Positions 1 through 8,100 of a stretch of DNA of 43,827 nt are shown here, piece by piece. The stretch spans positions 1-43,827 of the IMG/VR virus record IMGVR_UViG_3300037847_004738; one strand, written 5' to 3'. Every line of letters begins with the position of its first letter. Within the stretch, counting starts at the first letter, position 1. Below the pieces are notes generated by a model. The model was not told the DNA's origin and made no database searches. It saw only the letters and a list, made by a program, of their open reading frames with translations. Source of the DNA: a virus. Both the position numbers and the translations under genes were made by a program.

Positions 1-45
1 ACATCCTTTTCTTTTTTATTATAAATTATATTAAATCTAAATAAA

Positions 46-795
46 ATGAAAAGAGAAAAATTCGTAGATAAAACCTACAAGTTAACAAGGGATGCAGCAC
101 CCTTGTCTTATATGCTGCCAACAAGACACACAAACCGATTTCCCTTATTACACTTTAATGAAGAGACAGGAGTAAACAGAGAACTTCGTTATGCTCGTAA
201 CCAAAAAAGTATTTATGTTGATGAACAAGAGGGGCATGTGGTATTAGAGCCTATTATTTTTGAAGATGGGTTTTTAAGAGTTCCTAAAAACAATCAAGTA
301 TTACAGCAGTTTTTAGAAAACCACCCTTTATATGGAAATAGATTTGAAAGAGTGGATACAGAAAAAGATGCAGGCAAACAGGTGGAGAAACTAAATGTAG
401 AGGTGGATGCTTTAATAGAGGCAAGACAACTATCTTTAGAACAAGTTGAAAGTATTTCAAGAGTTTTGTTTAATCATGATGTTTCTAAGGTAAGTACAGC
501 AGAATTAAAAAGAGATATATTAGTTTATGCTAGAAATAATCCTTCAGAATTTTTACATGTAATAAGCGACCCTGATTTAAAGTATCAGTCAAGAGTTCAG
601 CAGTTTTTTGAAGAAGGATTGTTAGTGAAAAAGAAAGGAGGAGCGATCCACTTCAACACTAAGTCTAACAAAAAAAGAATGCTTACTGTACCTATGGGAG
701 AAGATGTAAATATGATTGTATCTGCCTATCTAAAGAGTGACGATGGAATTGAATCATTAAAACTTCTTGAAAAGATTTTAAACAAAGACGAATAG
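46..795 (+). CDS. Unknown phage protein, probably virion-associated
   Basis: A 249-aa soluble protein I do not recognise with certainty. The N-terminal half (about residues 15-95) is beta-rich, with a run reading RYARNQKSIYVDEQ and then VLEPIIFEDGFLRVP, a style I associate with structural-region proteins of marine phages. The centre (about 110-135) is a charged helix. Residues 125-170 look like a small helical LEM/SAP-like or Rho-N-like module (LSLEQVESISRVLF...STAELKRDILVYA). No signal peptide or membrane segment is seen. It is the first gene of the virion block and lies directly before the small paralog array, so a head or head-tail role is likely by position only. The ATG at 46 follows an AT-rich leader without a Shine-Dalgarno site. 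Confidence 0.6.
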   Translation: MKREKFVDKTYKLTRDAAPLSYMLPTRHTNRFPLLHFNEETGVNRELRYARNQKSIYVDEQEGHVVLEPIIFEDGFLRVPKNNQVLQQFLENHPLYGNRFERVDTEKDAGKQVEKLNVEVDALIEARQLSLEQVESISRVLFNHDVSKVSTAELKRDILVYARNNPSEFLHVISDPDLKYQSRVQQFFEEGLLVKKKGGAIHFNTKSNKKRMLTVPMGEDVNMIVSAYLKSDDGIESLKLLEKILNKDE

Positions 796-805
796 TTTTT
801 TTTCG

Positions 806-814
806 TATCTTTGT
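806..814 (+). promoter_or_regulatory. Bacteroidetes-type -7 box TATCTTTGT, 4 nt before ATG 819
   Basis: TATCTTTGT matches the Bacteroidetes -7 consensus TAnnTTTG. With a start site a few bases downstream, the mRNA would begin at or next to the ATG at 819. I see no TTTG at the -33 position. The box also forms the right arm of an imperfect inverted repeat with CAAAGACGAA at 783-792, so promoter and upstream hairpin overlap. Confidence 0.7.
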
Positions 815-818
815 TTTT

Positions 819-1178
819 ATGAATAAATATTTAAGGTTTTATTCCCCATCACTTGCTCCGGCAGCTTCATCGCAACATGTGCTTATTAACGTAAGTAAAA
901 TGACAATGATGACTTCTGATAATACGGGGGGAGGAGATTTTGATTTAGTATTTTATTATGGAGACTCTAAAGATTTTAAAATACTTTTAACATTTACTCC
1001 TGACCTAGGAGGTGCGGCTGACGAGTTAGTGTCTTATGTTGCGGACATTATCACAGAGCTATGTGCAGAAGGAAACAACGATGTGTATGCAGATGTAGGT
1101 AATGAAGATGGTGTTAGGGTCAAGATAGGACCGGTAGTATTCACACTAGTATTAACCGAAGTACAAAGAGCCACATAG
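819..1178 (+). CDS. Small tandem-array paralog 1 (KYL family), unknown structural-region protein
   Basis: A 119-aa protein opening MNKYLRF, the signature of a seven-member tandem family in this window. The pattern is: a first strand at the N-terminus (K-[YF]-[LCIF]-x-[FIV]); a second strand around residues 22-32; a middle hairpin (DLVFYYGDSKDFKILLTF, about 42-60); a helix (ADELVSYVADIITELC, about 66-82); and a final strand (DVYADVG). It differs from the others in a longer first loop and a C-terminal extension. It is preceded by its own TATCTTTGT box and followed after 2 nt by paralog 2. Position between structural genes suggests a virion decoration or tail role, but that is inference; I know no assigned function. 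Confidence 0.7.
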   Translation: MNKYLRFYSPSLAPAASSQHVLINVSKMTMMTSDNTGGGDFDLVFYYGDSKDFKILLTFTPDLGGAADELVSYVADIITELCAEGNNDVYADVGNEDGVRVKIGPVVFTLVLTEVQRAT

Positions 1179-1180
1179 CT

Positions 1181-1489
1181 ATGAGTAAGTTTTTAAGATT
1201 TAATACAACTACTACAGGCAAGATGTTGGTAAAAGCTGAGAGTTTGTCAGGTATAATGGAGATTATTTCTCCCGCCGGAATGTATTTATTATTTTCAGAG
1301 AACAATTCGGCAGCTAGTTCCAAAGTACTTATTGTGACTTCAGGGGGGAGTCTTAGTGCTGATGAGCAGGCTACTCGCAATGTCATAACTAATGCAATAG
1401 AAAGACTCTTTCAAGCAGGATATACTCAGTCGTATGTGGATGTAGAGTTTCCGGGTGTAATAATAGATTCAGTAACCTTAGTAGATTAA
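1181..1489 (+). CDS. Small tandem-array paralog 2, unknown
   Basis: A 102-aa member of the same array. It opens MSKFLRF, has a middle strand pair (YLLFSENNSAASSKVLIVTS) and a helix from about residue 63 to 80 (ATRNVITNAIERLFQAG). It ends with a YTQSYVDVEFP strand closely matching the EVFIDVPIP and STLDVELSQ ends of paralogs 3 and 5. No signal peptide or membrane helix. It starts 2 nt after the previous stop and ends 4 nt before paralog 3, so the three are co-translated. Confidence 0.7.
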   Translation: MSKFLRFNTTTTGKMLVKAESLSGIMEIISPAGMYLLFSENNSAASSKVLIVTSGGSLSADEQATRNVITNAIERLFQAGYTQSYVDVEFPGVIIDSVTLVD

Positions 1490-1493
1490 TAAG

Positions 1494-1793
1494 ATGGTTA
1501 AGTATTTAATATTTAAAACAGCGAATGGAGACAGGGTATTAAATGTAAATGCATGTGACCTAGTGGTATTGTTTGACGTGAATACTATTCACGCAAGTTC
1601 TGTTCCTTATGTAACAGCAAGCGAAGAGTGGAACATTCAAAGAGATGGGGTTAATGGTATTGATTTTGACGGAGCTTTGGTAGACATAATTAACGATGCT
1701 ATTATAAGAGCAGAGCAAACTTCCTATACTGAGGTTTTTATTGATGTCCCTATTCCTTCTAAGTATGCTATTGGAGATATAGTCTCTGCATAG
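1494..1793 (+). CDS. Small tandem-array paralog 3, unknown
   Basis: A 99-aa array member. It starts MVKYLIF, followed by strand LNVNACDLVVLF, then a helix (GALVDIINDAIIRAEQT, about residues 60-77) and the terminal strand SYTEVFIDVPIPS. The helix plus SYTxxxxDV end is the most conserved part of the family and is shared with paralogs 2 and 5. The middle hairpin is atypical: it contains SSVPYVTASEEWNIQRDG rather than the I-Y-x-x-G form. It is last in the first co-transcribed triplet; a promoter with a 5' hairpin follows before paralog 4. Confidence 0.7.
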   Translation: MVKYLIFKTANGDRVLNVNACDLVVLFDVNTIHASSVPYVTASEEWNIQRDGVNGIDFDGALVDIINDAIIRAEQTSYTEVFIDVPIPSKYAIGDIVSA

Positions 1794-1807
1794 TAAATAT
1801 ATTTTAT

Positions 1808-1816
1808 TATCTTTGT
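1808..1816 (+). promoter_or_regulatory. -7 box TATCTTTGT before paralog 4
   Basis: Exact TATCTTTGT copy. Unlike the other plus-strand copies it has a roughly 40-nt leader before the ATG at 1857, and the leader begins with a perfect stem-loop directly after the box. TCTG occurs at about 20 nt upstream, a weak -33 match to TTTG. Confidence 0.7.
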
Positions 1817-1834
1817 ACTGAGAATAGTCTCAGT
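1817..1834 (+). promoter_or_regulatory. 5' leader stem-loop ACTGAGA-ATAG-TCTCAGT
   Basis: Perfect 7-bp arms (1817-1823 and 1828-1834) around a 4-nt loop, abutting the -7 box at 1808-1816. If transcription starts 3-7 nt after the box, this hairpin is at or near the very 5' end of the mRNA. That is the usual place for a stem-loop that shields an abundant transcript from 5'-end-dependent decay. It could instead be an operator. No T-tract follows, so it is not a terminator. Confidence 0.55.
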
Positions 1835-1856
1835 ATAATCATTTAATTTTTTACAA

Positions 1857-2141
1857 ATGAACAAGTATTGCAAAATTACATTAGACGGGGCAGGAGACCT
1901 TGTCGAAGTTTTTTCCGCAAAGGATATCGCTGCTGTTTGGTTAAACGCTGCTGATGATGTGGAAATACTTTATAATAATGGATCAAAAATAGAAATCGCT
2001 TCAGCTTCAGCATTAGTTCAGGCAGATGCAGATACTGTTTTTGCAGTTATCAAAGACCTTCAGCAGTCACGATGGTCAGATATAGCAGCATCTATTCCTT
2101 TATTAAGTCAAACAGTTAACGCATTTACATTCACCTTTTAA
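1857..2141 (+). CDS. Small tandem-array paralog 4, unknown
   Basis: A 94-aa array member. It opens MNKYCKI with Cys where other members have Leu, then DLVEVFSAKDIAAVW, and a middle hairpin VEILYNNGSKIEI (about residues 34-46), the clearest form of the family's I-x-Y-x-x-G-x-x-x-x-I signature. A helix (ADADTVFAVIKDLQQS) and a short C-terminal strand follow. The SYTxxxVDV element is replaced by a RWSDIAASIP run. It is the only array gene with a long structured leader and may be the most heavily expressed; that is inference. Confidence 0.7.
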   Translation: MNKYCKITLDGAGDLVEVFSAKDIAAVWLNAADDVEILYNNGSKIEIASASALVQADADTVFAVIKDLQQSRWSDIAASIPLLSQTVNAFTFTF

Positions 2142-2152
2142 ATTTTAGAATT

Positions 2153-2395
2153 ATGAACAAATATTTAGTTATTGGAGATTTCGTTTTGGGTGCAGATGTT
2201 CTGTATGTAGGCTTATCCGCAGGAAATATTACTTTAAATTATTATGACAAACAAGTCACAATAGATGGAGCAGTAGCTTTTACGGCCGCTGATAAAGTAA
2301 CAATAGAAGATGCTATTATACAGGTTTGGAATCAAAGCTATACCAACTCCACTCTTGATGTAGAGTTAAGTCAAGCGGTAACTGCTATCCTATAG
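2153..2395 (+). CDS. Small tandem-array paralog 5, unknown
   Basis: An 80-aa protein and the shortest array member, so it shows the minimal fold. It has MNKYLVI, strand ADVLYVGLSAGNI, hairpin TLNYYDKQVTI, helix DKVTIEDAIIQVWNQ, then SYTNSTLDVELS and a short tail. It follows paralog 4 after 11 nt and is followed by an intrinsic terminator at 2427-2449, so it closes the second transcription unit of the array. Confidence 0.7.
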   Translation: MNKYLVIGDFVLGADVLYVGLSAGNITLNYYDKQVTIDGAVAFTAADKVTIEDAIIQVWNQSYTNSTLDVELSQAVTAIL

Positions 2396-2423
2396 ATAGA
2401 AAGTAAATCGCTACTTAGGTGAA

Positions 2424-2449
2424 GAAGGGGACATTAGTCCCCTTTTTTT
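2424..2449 (+). terminator. Intrinsic terminator, GGGGAC-ATTA-GTCCCC plus T-tract
   Basis: A perfect 6-bp GC-rich stem (2427-2432 and 2437-2442) with a 4-nt loop is followed by seven T residues (2443-2449). It lies after paralog 5 and immediately before the next TATCTTTGT box at 2452, so one transcription unit ends and the next begins within about 40 nt. Confidence 0.9.
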
Positions 2450-2451
2450 AT

Positions 2452-2460
2452 TATCTTTGT
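2452..2460 (+). promoter_or_regulatory. -7 box TATCTTTGT, 4 nt before ATG 2465
   Basis: Exact copy of the plus-strand -7 box, only two bases after the terminator T-tract and 4 nt before the start codon, so the transcript should be leaderless or nearly so. No -33 TTTG is visible because that position falls in the terminator stem. Confidence 0.75.
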
Positions 2461-2464
2461 AGTT

Positions 2465-2842
2465 ATGGGAAGATATTTTATAATAGGAACAGGAGGATAT
2501 CCTACATACTTATCGGTAGATGGTATAGTAGGAATTATGCAGGACACAAGAAATACTCTAACCACTTTGTTTATTTATTATTCCAATGGAAAGAAAGCTA
2601 CTATTACTTTAAATAGAGCTGTAGTAATAGCAGAAGAATATAAATGGGCTAATTGGTTTATAGAAAAATTTGCAAGTGCCCATAACCGGGTAACAACTGC
2701 AGGGGAAGATTGGGAGACAGTGGCTGAAATGAATACTATCGGTGGCCCTAAAGATCCTGCAACAGGACAATACCCCTCAACAATTCCCTTTGTAGATATT
2801 GGAGGGGCTAATGTTTCAGTAGCAACTATAACGATAACTTGA
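2465..2842 (+). CDS. Small tandem-array paralog 6, unknown
   Basis: A 125-aa protein and the longest array member. It opens MGRYFII, an Arg-for-Lys version of the family start, followed by strand YLSVDGIVGIM, hairpin LFIYYSNGKKATITL (about residues 36-50), and a helix with EEYKWANWFIEKFASA. A Gly/Pro/Thr-rich insert (about 88-110) precedes the terminal strands. It lies 1 nt before paralog 7 and has its own leaderless-type promoter. Confidence 0.7.
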   Translation: MGRYFIIGTGGYPTYLSVDGIVGIMQDTRNTLTTLFIYYSNGKKATITLNRAVVIAEEYKWANWFIEKFASAHNRVTTAGEDWETVAEMNTIGGPKDPATGQYPSTIPFVDIGGANVSVATITIT

Positions 2843-2843
2843 T

Positions 2844-3197
2844 ATGTCTAAATATTTAATTGTTAATACTTCTACTTATGCAGCTTCAGGAGTAGGTTCA
2901 AAGTCGGCAAAAATAATTGTAGGTGCTGATAATATTGTATCTATTATTCCAAATGGTGTTAGTGCTGTAGAGATAGTTTACCACGGTAATGTTCGGGCAG
3001 AACTCACCTTATCGGATGCAGTAGCTGCGGGAGATTATAGTGTGATAACTTTTCTGACTAAACAAATAGAAAGACTGCAAAATGGAGAGAGTCAAGTTAT
3101 TTCTATGCCTAAGCAATTACCTAATTGTTTCAATCCAATAGGACAACCCATTAGTATTAGGTCGGTGACCGTTACTCAGTTTTGCTGTCCCCCTTAA
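2844..3197 (+). CDS. Small tandem-array paralog 7, unknown
   Basis: A 117-aa last array member, opening MSKYLIV. It has an extra loop before strand AKIIVGADNIVSII, then hairpin VEIVYHGNVRAELTL and helix YSVITFLTKQIERLQNG. The C-terminus carries a family-atypical Cys-containing tail (LPNCFNP...QFCCPP); three cysteines in the last 30 residues could form a disulfide or metal site in a virion, which is speculative. It follows paralog 6 after a single base. Confidence 0.7.
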   Translation: MSKYLIVNTSTYAASGVGSKSAKIIVGADNIVSIIPNGVSAVEIVYHGNVRAELTLSDAVAAGDYSVITFLTKQIERLQNGESQVISMPKQLPNCFNPIGQPISIRSVTVTQFCCPP

Positions 3198-3223
3198 ATT
3201 TCTGTCCATATATCTTTTTTTAG

Positions 3224-3232
3224 TATCTTTGT
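3224..3232 (+). promoter_or_regulatory. -7 box TATCTTTGT, 3 nt before ATG 3236
   Basis: Exact copy; the ATG of the 334-aa gene begins 3 nt after the box. This is the expected start of a late transcription unit running through the tail genes, because the next genes are packed with gaps of 0-20 nt. Confidence 0.75.
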
Positions 3233-3235
3233 CTT

Positions 3236-4240
3236 ATGATTGATGAAGTGTATAGTACAGTCCTCTCTGTATTAAATAAAAATAATTATGGATATGTAAC
3301 GCCTGCTGACTTTAACTTGTTTGCTACGCAAGCACAACTTTCTATATTTGAAGATTTCTTTTATTCTTATAATCATCAAATAAATAAAGAAAATATGAGG
3401 CAGTCAGGGATAGGATATGCTGATATAAAAAATGGCATAGAGCAAGATATAGCTATCTTTGCTAAGACACAGGTTTTAGATCAGCCTGCGGCCACTACTA
3501 ATACAGCCAATCTTTACAATCTGCCTCTTGATTATTACTTTATTAATAAATTATATTTCTATCCTACGTTGCTATACAGTGGTACAACTACCGCAGAAGT
3601 TGCGGGTAAACTTGTAGATACTACGTTAAATCAGTTTGTGATAACTGCTCCGGGTATTCCCGAGTCTCCACCGGTAGGAAGTATTGTTGTTAATACAAGC
3701 CCAACAGGAGCTCCTACAGACCCTATGCTAACAGCTTATGTTACTGCAGTAGACTCAGTATCGGAATTAAGTTTGAGTGCGGACATTATGTCTACAGGTG
3801 CGATTCCTTATGTGGGGCAGGACTATAGAATATATGATGCTAACAATATAGTTGAGATAGAAAAAGTTAGTCAATATAAAATATTTAATCTGACAAGTTC
3901 TCAGCTTACTGCTCCTACTAGAACTTATCCTGCTTATGTATTAAGCGAAGGAGTGTCCGAGACAGCAACGGTATATCCATCAACTATAAATAAAAAGGGA
4001 GATGTTATTTGTCAATATATACGTTATCCTAAAACTCCTAAATGGACATACAACCTAGTGGCATCAACTCCAATCTTTAATGCAAGTGCTCCTGACTATC
4101 AAGACTTTGAAGTTCCTGAAGATAATCAGGTAGACCTAATAGCTCTTATACTTCAGTACGCAGGAATGTCAGTTAGAGAAGTAGAGATATATAAGTTTGG
4201 AGCTACACAAGATATGAACGAAACACAAAGTGAAGAATAA
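3236..4240 (+). CDS. Ring/tail-connector-like structural protein
   Basis: A 334-aa protein opening with a helical region (IDEVYSTVLSVLNKNNYGYVT, then ADFNLFATQAQLSIFEDFFYSYN), followed by a beta-rich insertion (about residues 110-210) and a second mixed region ending in an acidic tail. The N-terminal pattern of a helix, an F-x-x-x-A-x-x-A-Q segment and then N-[LM] is one I recognise from structural-block proteins of crAss-like and marine Bacteroidetes phages, usually placed among neck/tail ring proteins. Its stop overlaps the ATG of the next gene by 1 nt (TAATG), supporting a coupled pair with that ring/tube-like protein. Exact role is inferred from order. Confidence 0.55.
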   Translation: MIDEVYSTVLSVLNKNNYGYVTPADFNLFATQAQLSIFEDFFYSYNHQINKENMRQSGIGYADIKNGIEQDIAIFAKTQVLDQPAATTNTANLYNLPLDYYFINKLYFYPTLLYSGTTTAEVAGKLVDTTLNQFVITAPGIPESPPVGSIVVNTSPTGAPTDPMLTAYVTAVDSVSELSLSADIMSTGAIPYVGQDYRIYDANNIVEIEKVSQYKIFNLTSSQLTAPTRTYPAYVLSEGVSETATVYPSTINKKGDVICQYIRYPKTPKWTYNLVASTPIFNASAPDYQDFEVPEDNQVDLIALILQYAGMSVREVEIYKFGATQDMNETQSEE

Positions 4241-5166
4241 TGACGTATTTATCTCAATTTCAATATTACACTAATAGTGGCACGATTCCTACAGATGAGA
4301 ATTGGGGGTCATATCAGTATGTAAAACTACAAGACATTGTAAATAACTTTATGTTAATGTATAATGATAATCATAATATCATTAACAATGAAGAGAGATA
4401 CAAGGTATTGTTCCACGCTAAGAGAGCAATACAAGAATTGAACTATGATGCGTTTAAAGAAATCAAAGCTCTACAATTAACAGTAGACGTGGCATTACGG
4501 TTTATATTACCATCGGATTATGTTAATTGGGTAAGGATATCTTTATACAAAGACGGATATATCAGGCCATTAACAGAGAATATTCAGGTGGCAAGTGCTC
4601 ATGAATACTTACAGGATGACACAGGCAAGATATTATTTTCTCAAAACGGAGAGATATTAATGCCTCAATACTCAGGGCTAGACCATGATAGAATCATGGG
4701 AAGTAAAAAAAGTATTTATTTAAATAAAAATAATCCTATGTTCAATGGGGTTTATGGTTACTGCTGTGATGGAGCTTGGTATTTTGACTACCATAGCCGA
4801 GCACGTTTTGGGTTAAATACAGAAACAGCTAATGCTAATCCTACATTTACTATTGACAAGAAAGCAGGTGTTATTAATTTTGATTCTACTATGGCCAATG
4901 AAGAATGTATCCTTGAATATATTTCAGATGGGATGGCGAATGGAAATGATGGAGAGGTTTCTGTTAATAAATTATTTGAAGAATTTGTTTATGCATATAT
5001 AAGATATGCTATTGTATCATCAAGACTTGGGGTTCAAGAATATATAGTATCACGAGCACGAAAAGAAAAGAGTGCTTTGTTACGAAATGCAAAAATCAGA
5101 ATTAGTAATATTCATCCGGGTAGATTACTTATGAATCTACGAGGAAGGGATAAGTGGATAAAATAA
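4240..5166 (+). CDS. Tail tube / ring-like protein (T7 gp11-like position)
   Basis: A 308-aa protein. The N-terminal part is helical, with VKLQDIVNNFMLMYN and VLFHAKRAIQELNYD at about residues 28-72. The middle is a beta domain beginning LQLTVDVALRFILPSDYVNWVRISL. The C-terminus is helical, with EEFVYAYIRYAIVSSR and a basic end. The order helix, LP-x-DYV-x-W-x-[RK], then C-terminal helices is typical of tail-tube/adaptor proteins that sit before the nozzle protein in podoviruses and crAss-like phages. It lies between the ring-like protein and the 1964-aa nozzle-like protein, which fits. It starts 1 nt inside the previous stop and ends 1 nt before the next ATG. Confidence 0.6.
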   Translation: MTYLSQFQYYTNSGTIPTDENWGSYQYVKLQDIVNNFMLMYNDNHNIINNEERYKVLFHAKRAIQELNYDAFKEIKALQLTVDVALRFILPSDYVNWVRISLYKDGYIRPLTENIQVASAHEYLQDDTGKILFSQNGEILMPQYSGLDHDRIMGSKKSIYLNKNNPMFNGVYGYCCDGAWYFDYHSRARFGLNTETANANPTFTIDKKAGVINFDSTMANEECILEYISDGMANGNDGEVSVNKLFEEFVYAYIRYAIVSSRLGVQEYIVSRARKEKSALLRNAKIRISNIHPGRLLMNLRGRDKWIK

Positions 5167-5167
5167 A

Positions 5168-8100
5168 ATGGCAAAGACTCAAAGAAATTTTGTGGCCGGT
5201 AGAATGAATAAGTCTATCGATGAAAGGTTACTTCAGAATGGAGAGTATGTCAATGCTCAAAATGTAAGGCTTGGGTCTACAGAAAATTCAGAGATCGGTT
5301 CAGTTGAAAATGCAAAAGGAAACATTGAGCTCACTCCCTCTATAGCGTTCCCTTTGCCGGGAGAAAACTATTCTACCAACCTAAGCCCTTTTGCTACATG
5401 TATAGGTAAATATGCAGACGAAGCTAATGAAACTATTTATTGGTTTGTTCACGACCCATCATGGATGGGCCCCTATCCTGATGGGGCTCCGTTGGGAGCA
5501 GCGATTGTTACAGGAACAAATACAGCTTTATCTCCTAATGAGCTAGTAGACGGAGGAGCTACCTTTGAAACTGACGGAACAGTGGTGGGGGCTATTGTGG
5601 TAGAAGATGCTAACCCTAACAACTTTGCTTATGTAACTGCTATAACAGGTAACACCGTATTAGTTTTATCACGAGATATGTTTGCTGCACCGGGAACTGC
5701 TTATACTATTTATCAAAATACACATAGGATGGATATGATATTATCCTATAATGTGAACAGTCAAAATTTGATATATCATATTATTAGTGTATACGATTGT
5801 ATTCCCTGTACCACTCAATGGAATACAACTTTAAATTTCAACCCCAACAATTTAATTACAGGGGTTAACCTAATAGATAATTTTTTGTTTTTTACTGACA
5901 ACCATAACCCTCCACGAGTTATAGATGTTACTAAACAATACGGAGAGCCTTGTGTGTCCCCACCTGTGGGCCCTCAAACAAACCCTACCACAACGTGTCC
6001 AATTCCGCCGGGAGGTGGTGGCGTGTGTGGTGAAGGAGATAATTTCACCGCTAAAGAGATAATGGTTATTAAAGAGCCACCAACAAATTCTCCTACTATC
6101 ACTTTAAGCAATAACGGAACTGAGAGAAATTACATAGAAGATAAAATGATTTCTTTTGCTACAAGATATAGATATGAAGGTGGAGAGTTTTCTGCGTTAT
6201 CATCATTTAGTGAAATCGCTTTTTCTCCTGAACCTTTTTTCTATAGCCAAGACAGTGATTTAAACGAGGGGATGATTAATAAATACAATGCAGTAACAGT
6301 ATTGTTTGAAACAGGAAATGAATTAGTGACAGACATTGAGGTGGTGTTTAAAAGTTCCGACACTTCACTGATTAAAATTATAGATCGATTTAATAAAAAT
6401 CAATTAGGCCTTAATAACAATAGCACATACAGTATTACTTTTGATAACAGTAAAGTTTATACTGTGCTTCCTGAGTATGAAATCCTTAGGCTTTATGACA
6501 ATGTTCCTATCGTAGCTAAAGCACAAACTATTATGGGGAATAGATTGATGTATGGTAATTATCAAGAACAGTATAATTTAGTGGATAAGTTTGATTCTAT
6601 TGTTAAGCCTATATATGACACCATTTTAACCTCTAAAGAGTTAGGAGTTCAGGCGGCCACTCCTACATTTTTTGCAGCCGACAGAAATGTGTATGGGCAA
6701 ACCTATGCAAATATTCCTAATAATGAAGTAGAGATAGATTTTGGTAATATACCCTTAACGGCAGGATCTACTTTAAACTTAACCTTTAATATAGGATGGG
6801 CTAATCCTTTTTGGCAATGGACCAATATACCCGGATTTCCTTTTGACACATGGGCAGGTCCTAATCCTCCCGGATCATCTCCATTTGCAGGGGGGAGTCT
6901 CGTAAACTTTCGGTGGACTTTGCCTCAAGATTTTAGTAGTGTCACTGAAATGGTGTCAAGTGTGGCTTTTCAGTTAGCAATCGGAATACAAACAGCCTTA
7001 GAAGGTGGTATTGCGCAGCCGTTTAATGCTTCATCGGCTATTGCTACAGGGCAAAGTGGGGGTTACAATTTAACTAATCTTATTAATGCACGGTATTCAT
7101 TAACCGTACAAGATGCTCCATTACAACCAACATACCGATATAAATACCTATCTGCTTCGGAAGTATTTCCTCCTACTGCAGGTCCTGCGCCCGGAGATCC
7201 CGGGTCAGCTACTATGGCTGTAGGATTTGATTCAATGCCTGCAGACCCAAATAAATTTAAGTTATGGTTGCATCCTATGGTGTACGTCCCCCTTAATAAT
7301 GCAGGTCCACCTCCTGTAATATCTAATCCTACCGGATCTACAGGATCAATGCCGGGAGGAAGTTTTGCTGTTGTAGTCCCTAATTTTGCTAACCTAGGAG
7401 CAAGTATAATTAATGCTGCTGATAATAAAAGTTTACATAGTAATAGAGGATATGAGGTGGGAATCATTTATATGGATGATTGGAATAGAGCTACTACACC
7501 TATAACAAGTAATCAAATTTCTGCCACTGAAGGAGGCGGTTCATCGGGAAGTAATATTTTTGTTCCATGCTACCTATCTGATAGAGTTAATAAAGCTCGT
7601 GTTACTATGCCATCGACTATGGTTGCACCAAGATGGGCTACGCATTTTAAATTTGCGATGAAGCCTAGTGAAGAAGGGTATGAGACTATATATGCAAAAA
7701 ACTCTTTTACTTCTCCTGAATCAGCATCAGGTGCTCCGGGAACAGTAATTACATACTTCTTATTAGAAGGAGAGAACGCTCAAAAGGTAGAGGCGGGAGA
7801 TAAGCTTCTAGTAAAAACGGATGCTAATGGCGCAGTAGGAACATGTGTATATGCTACGGTATTACGAAAAGAAGTTCAGGAAGAAAACTTTATTACCGTT
7901 CCTGATCCTGCTAATGCTAATCAAAACTTATATGTGCCTGCAGGAGTGTATATGGAGATGTCAAACTTTCCTTTTTCTACTGCTTCAAATGTTGCACCAT
8001 CATATCCGGTGGTAGGTATACCTGTAACTCAAAGTACTAAAGTATCTACTGTCCTCCCTGATGGAGAAATAATTCCTAATATTTGTCCCGAGTTATACTA

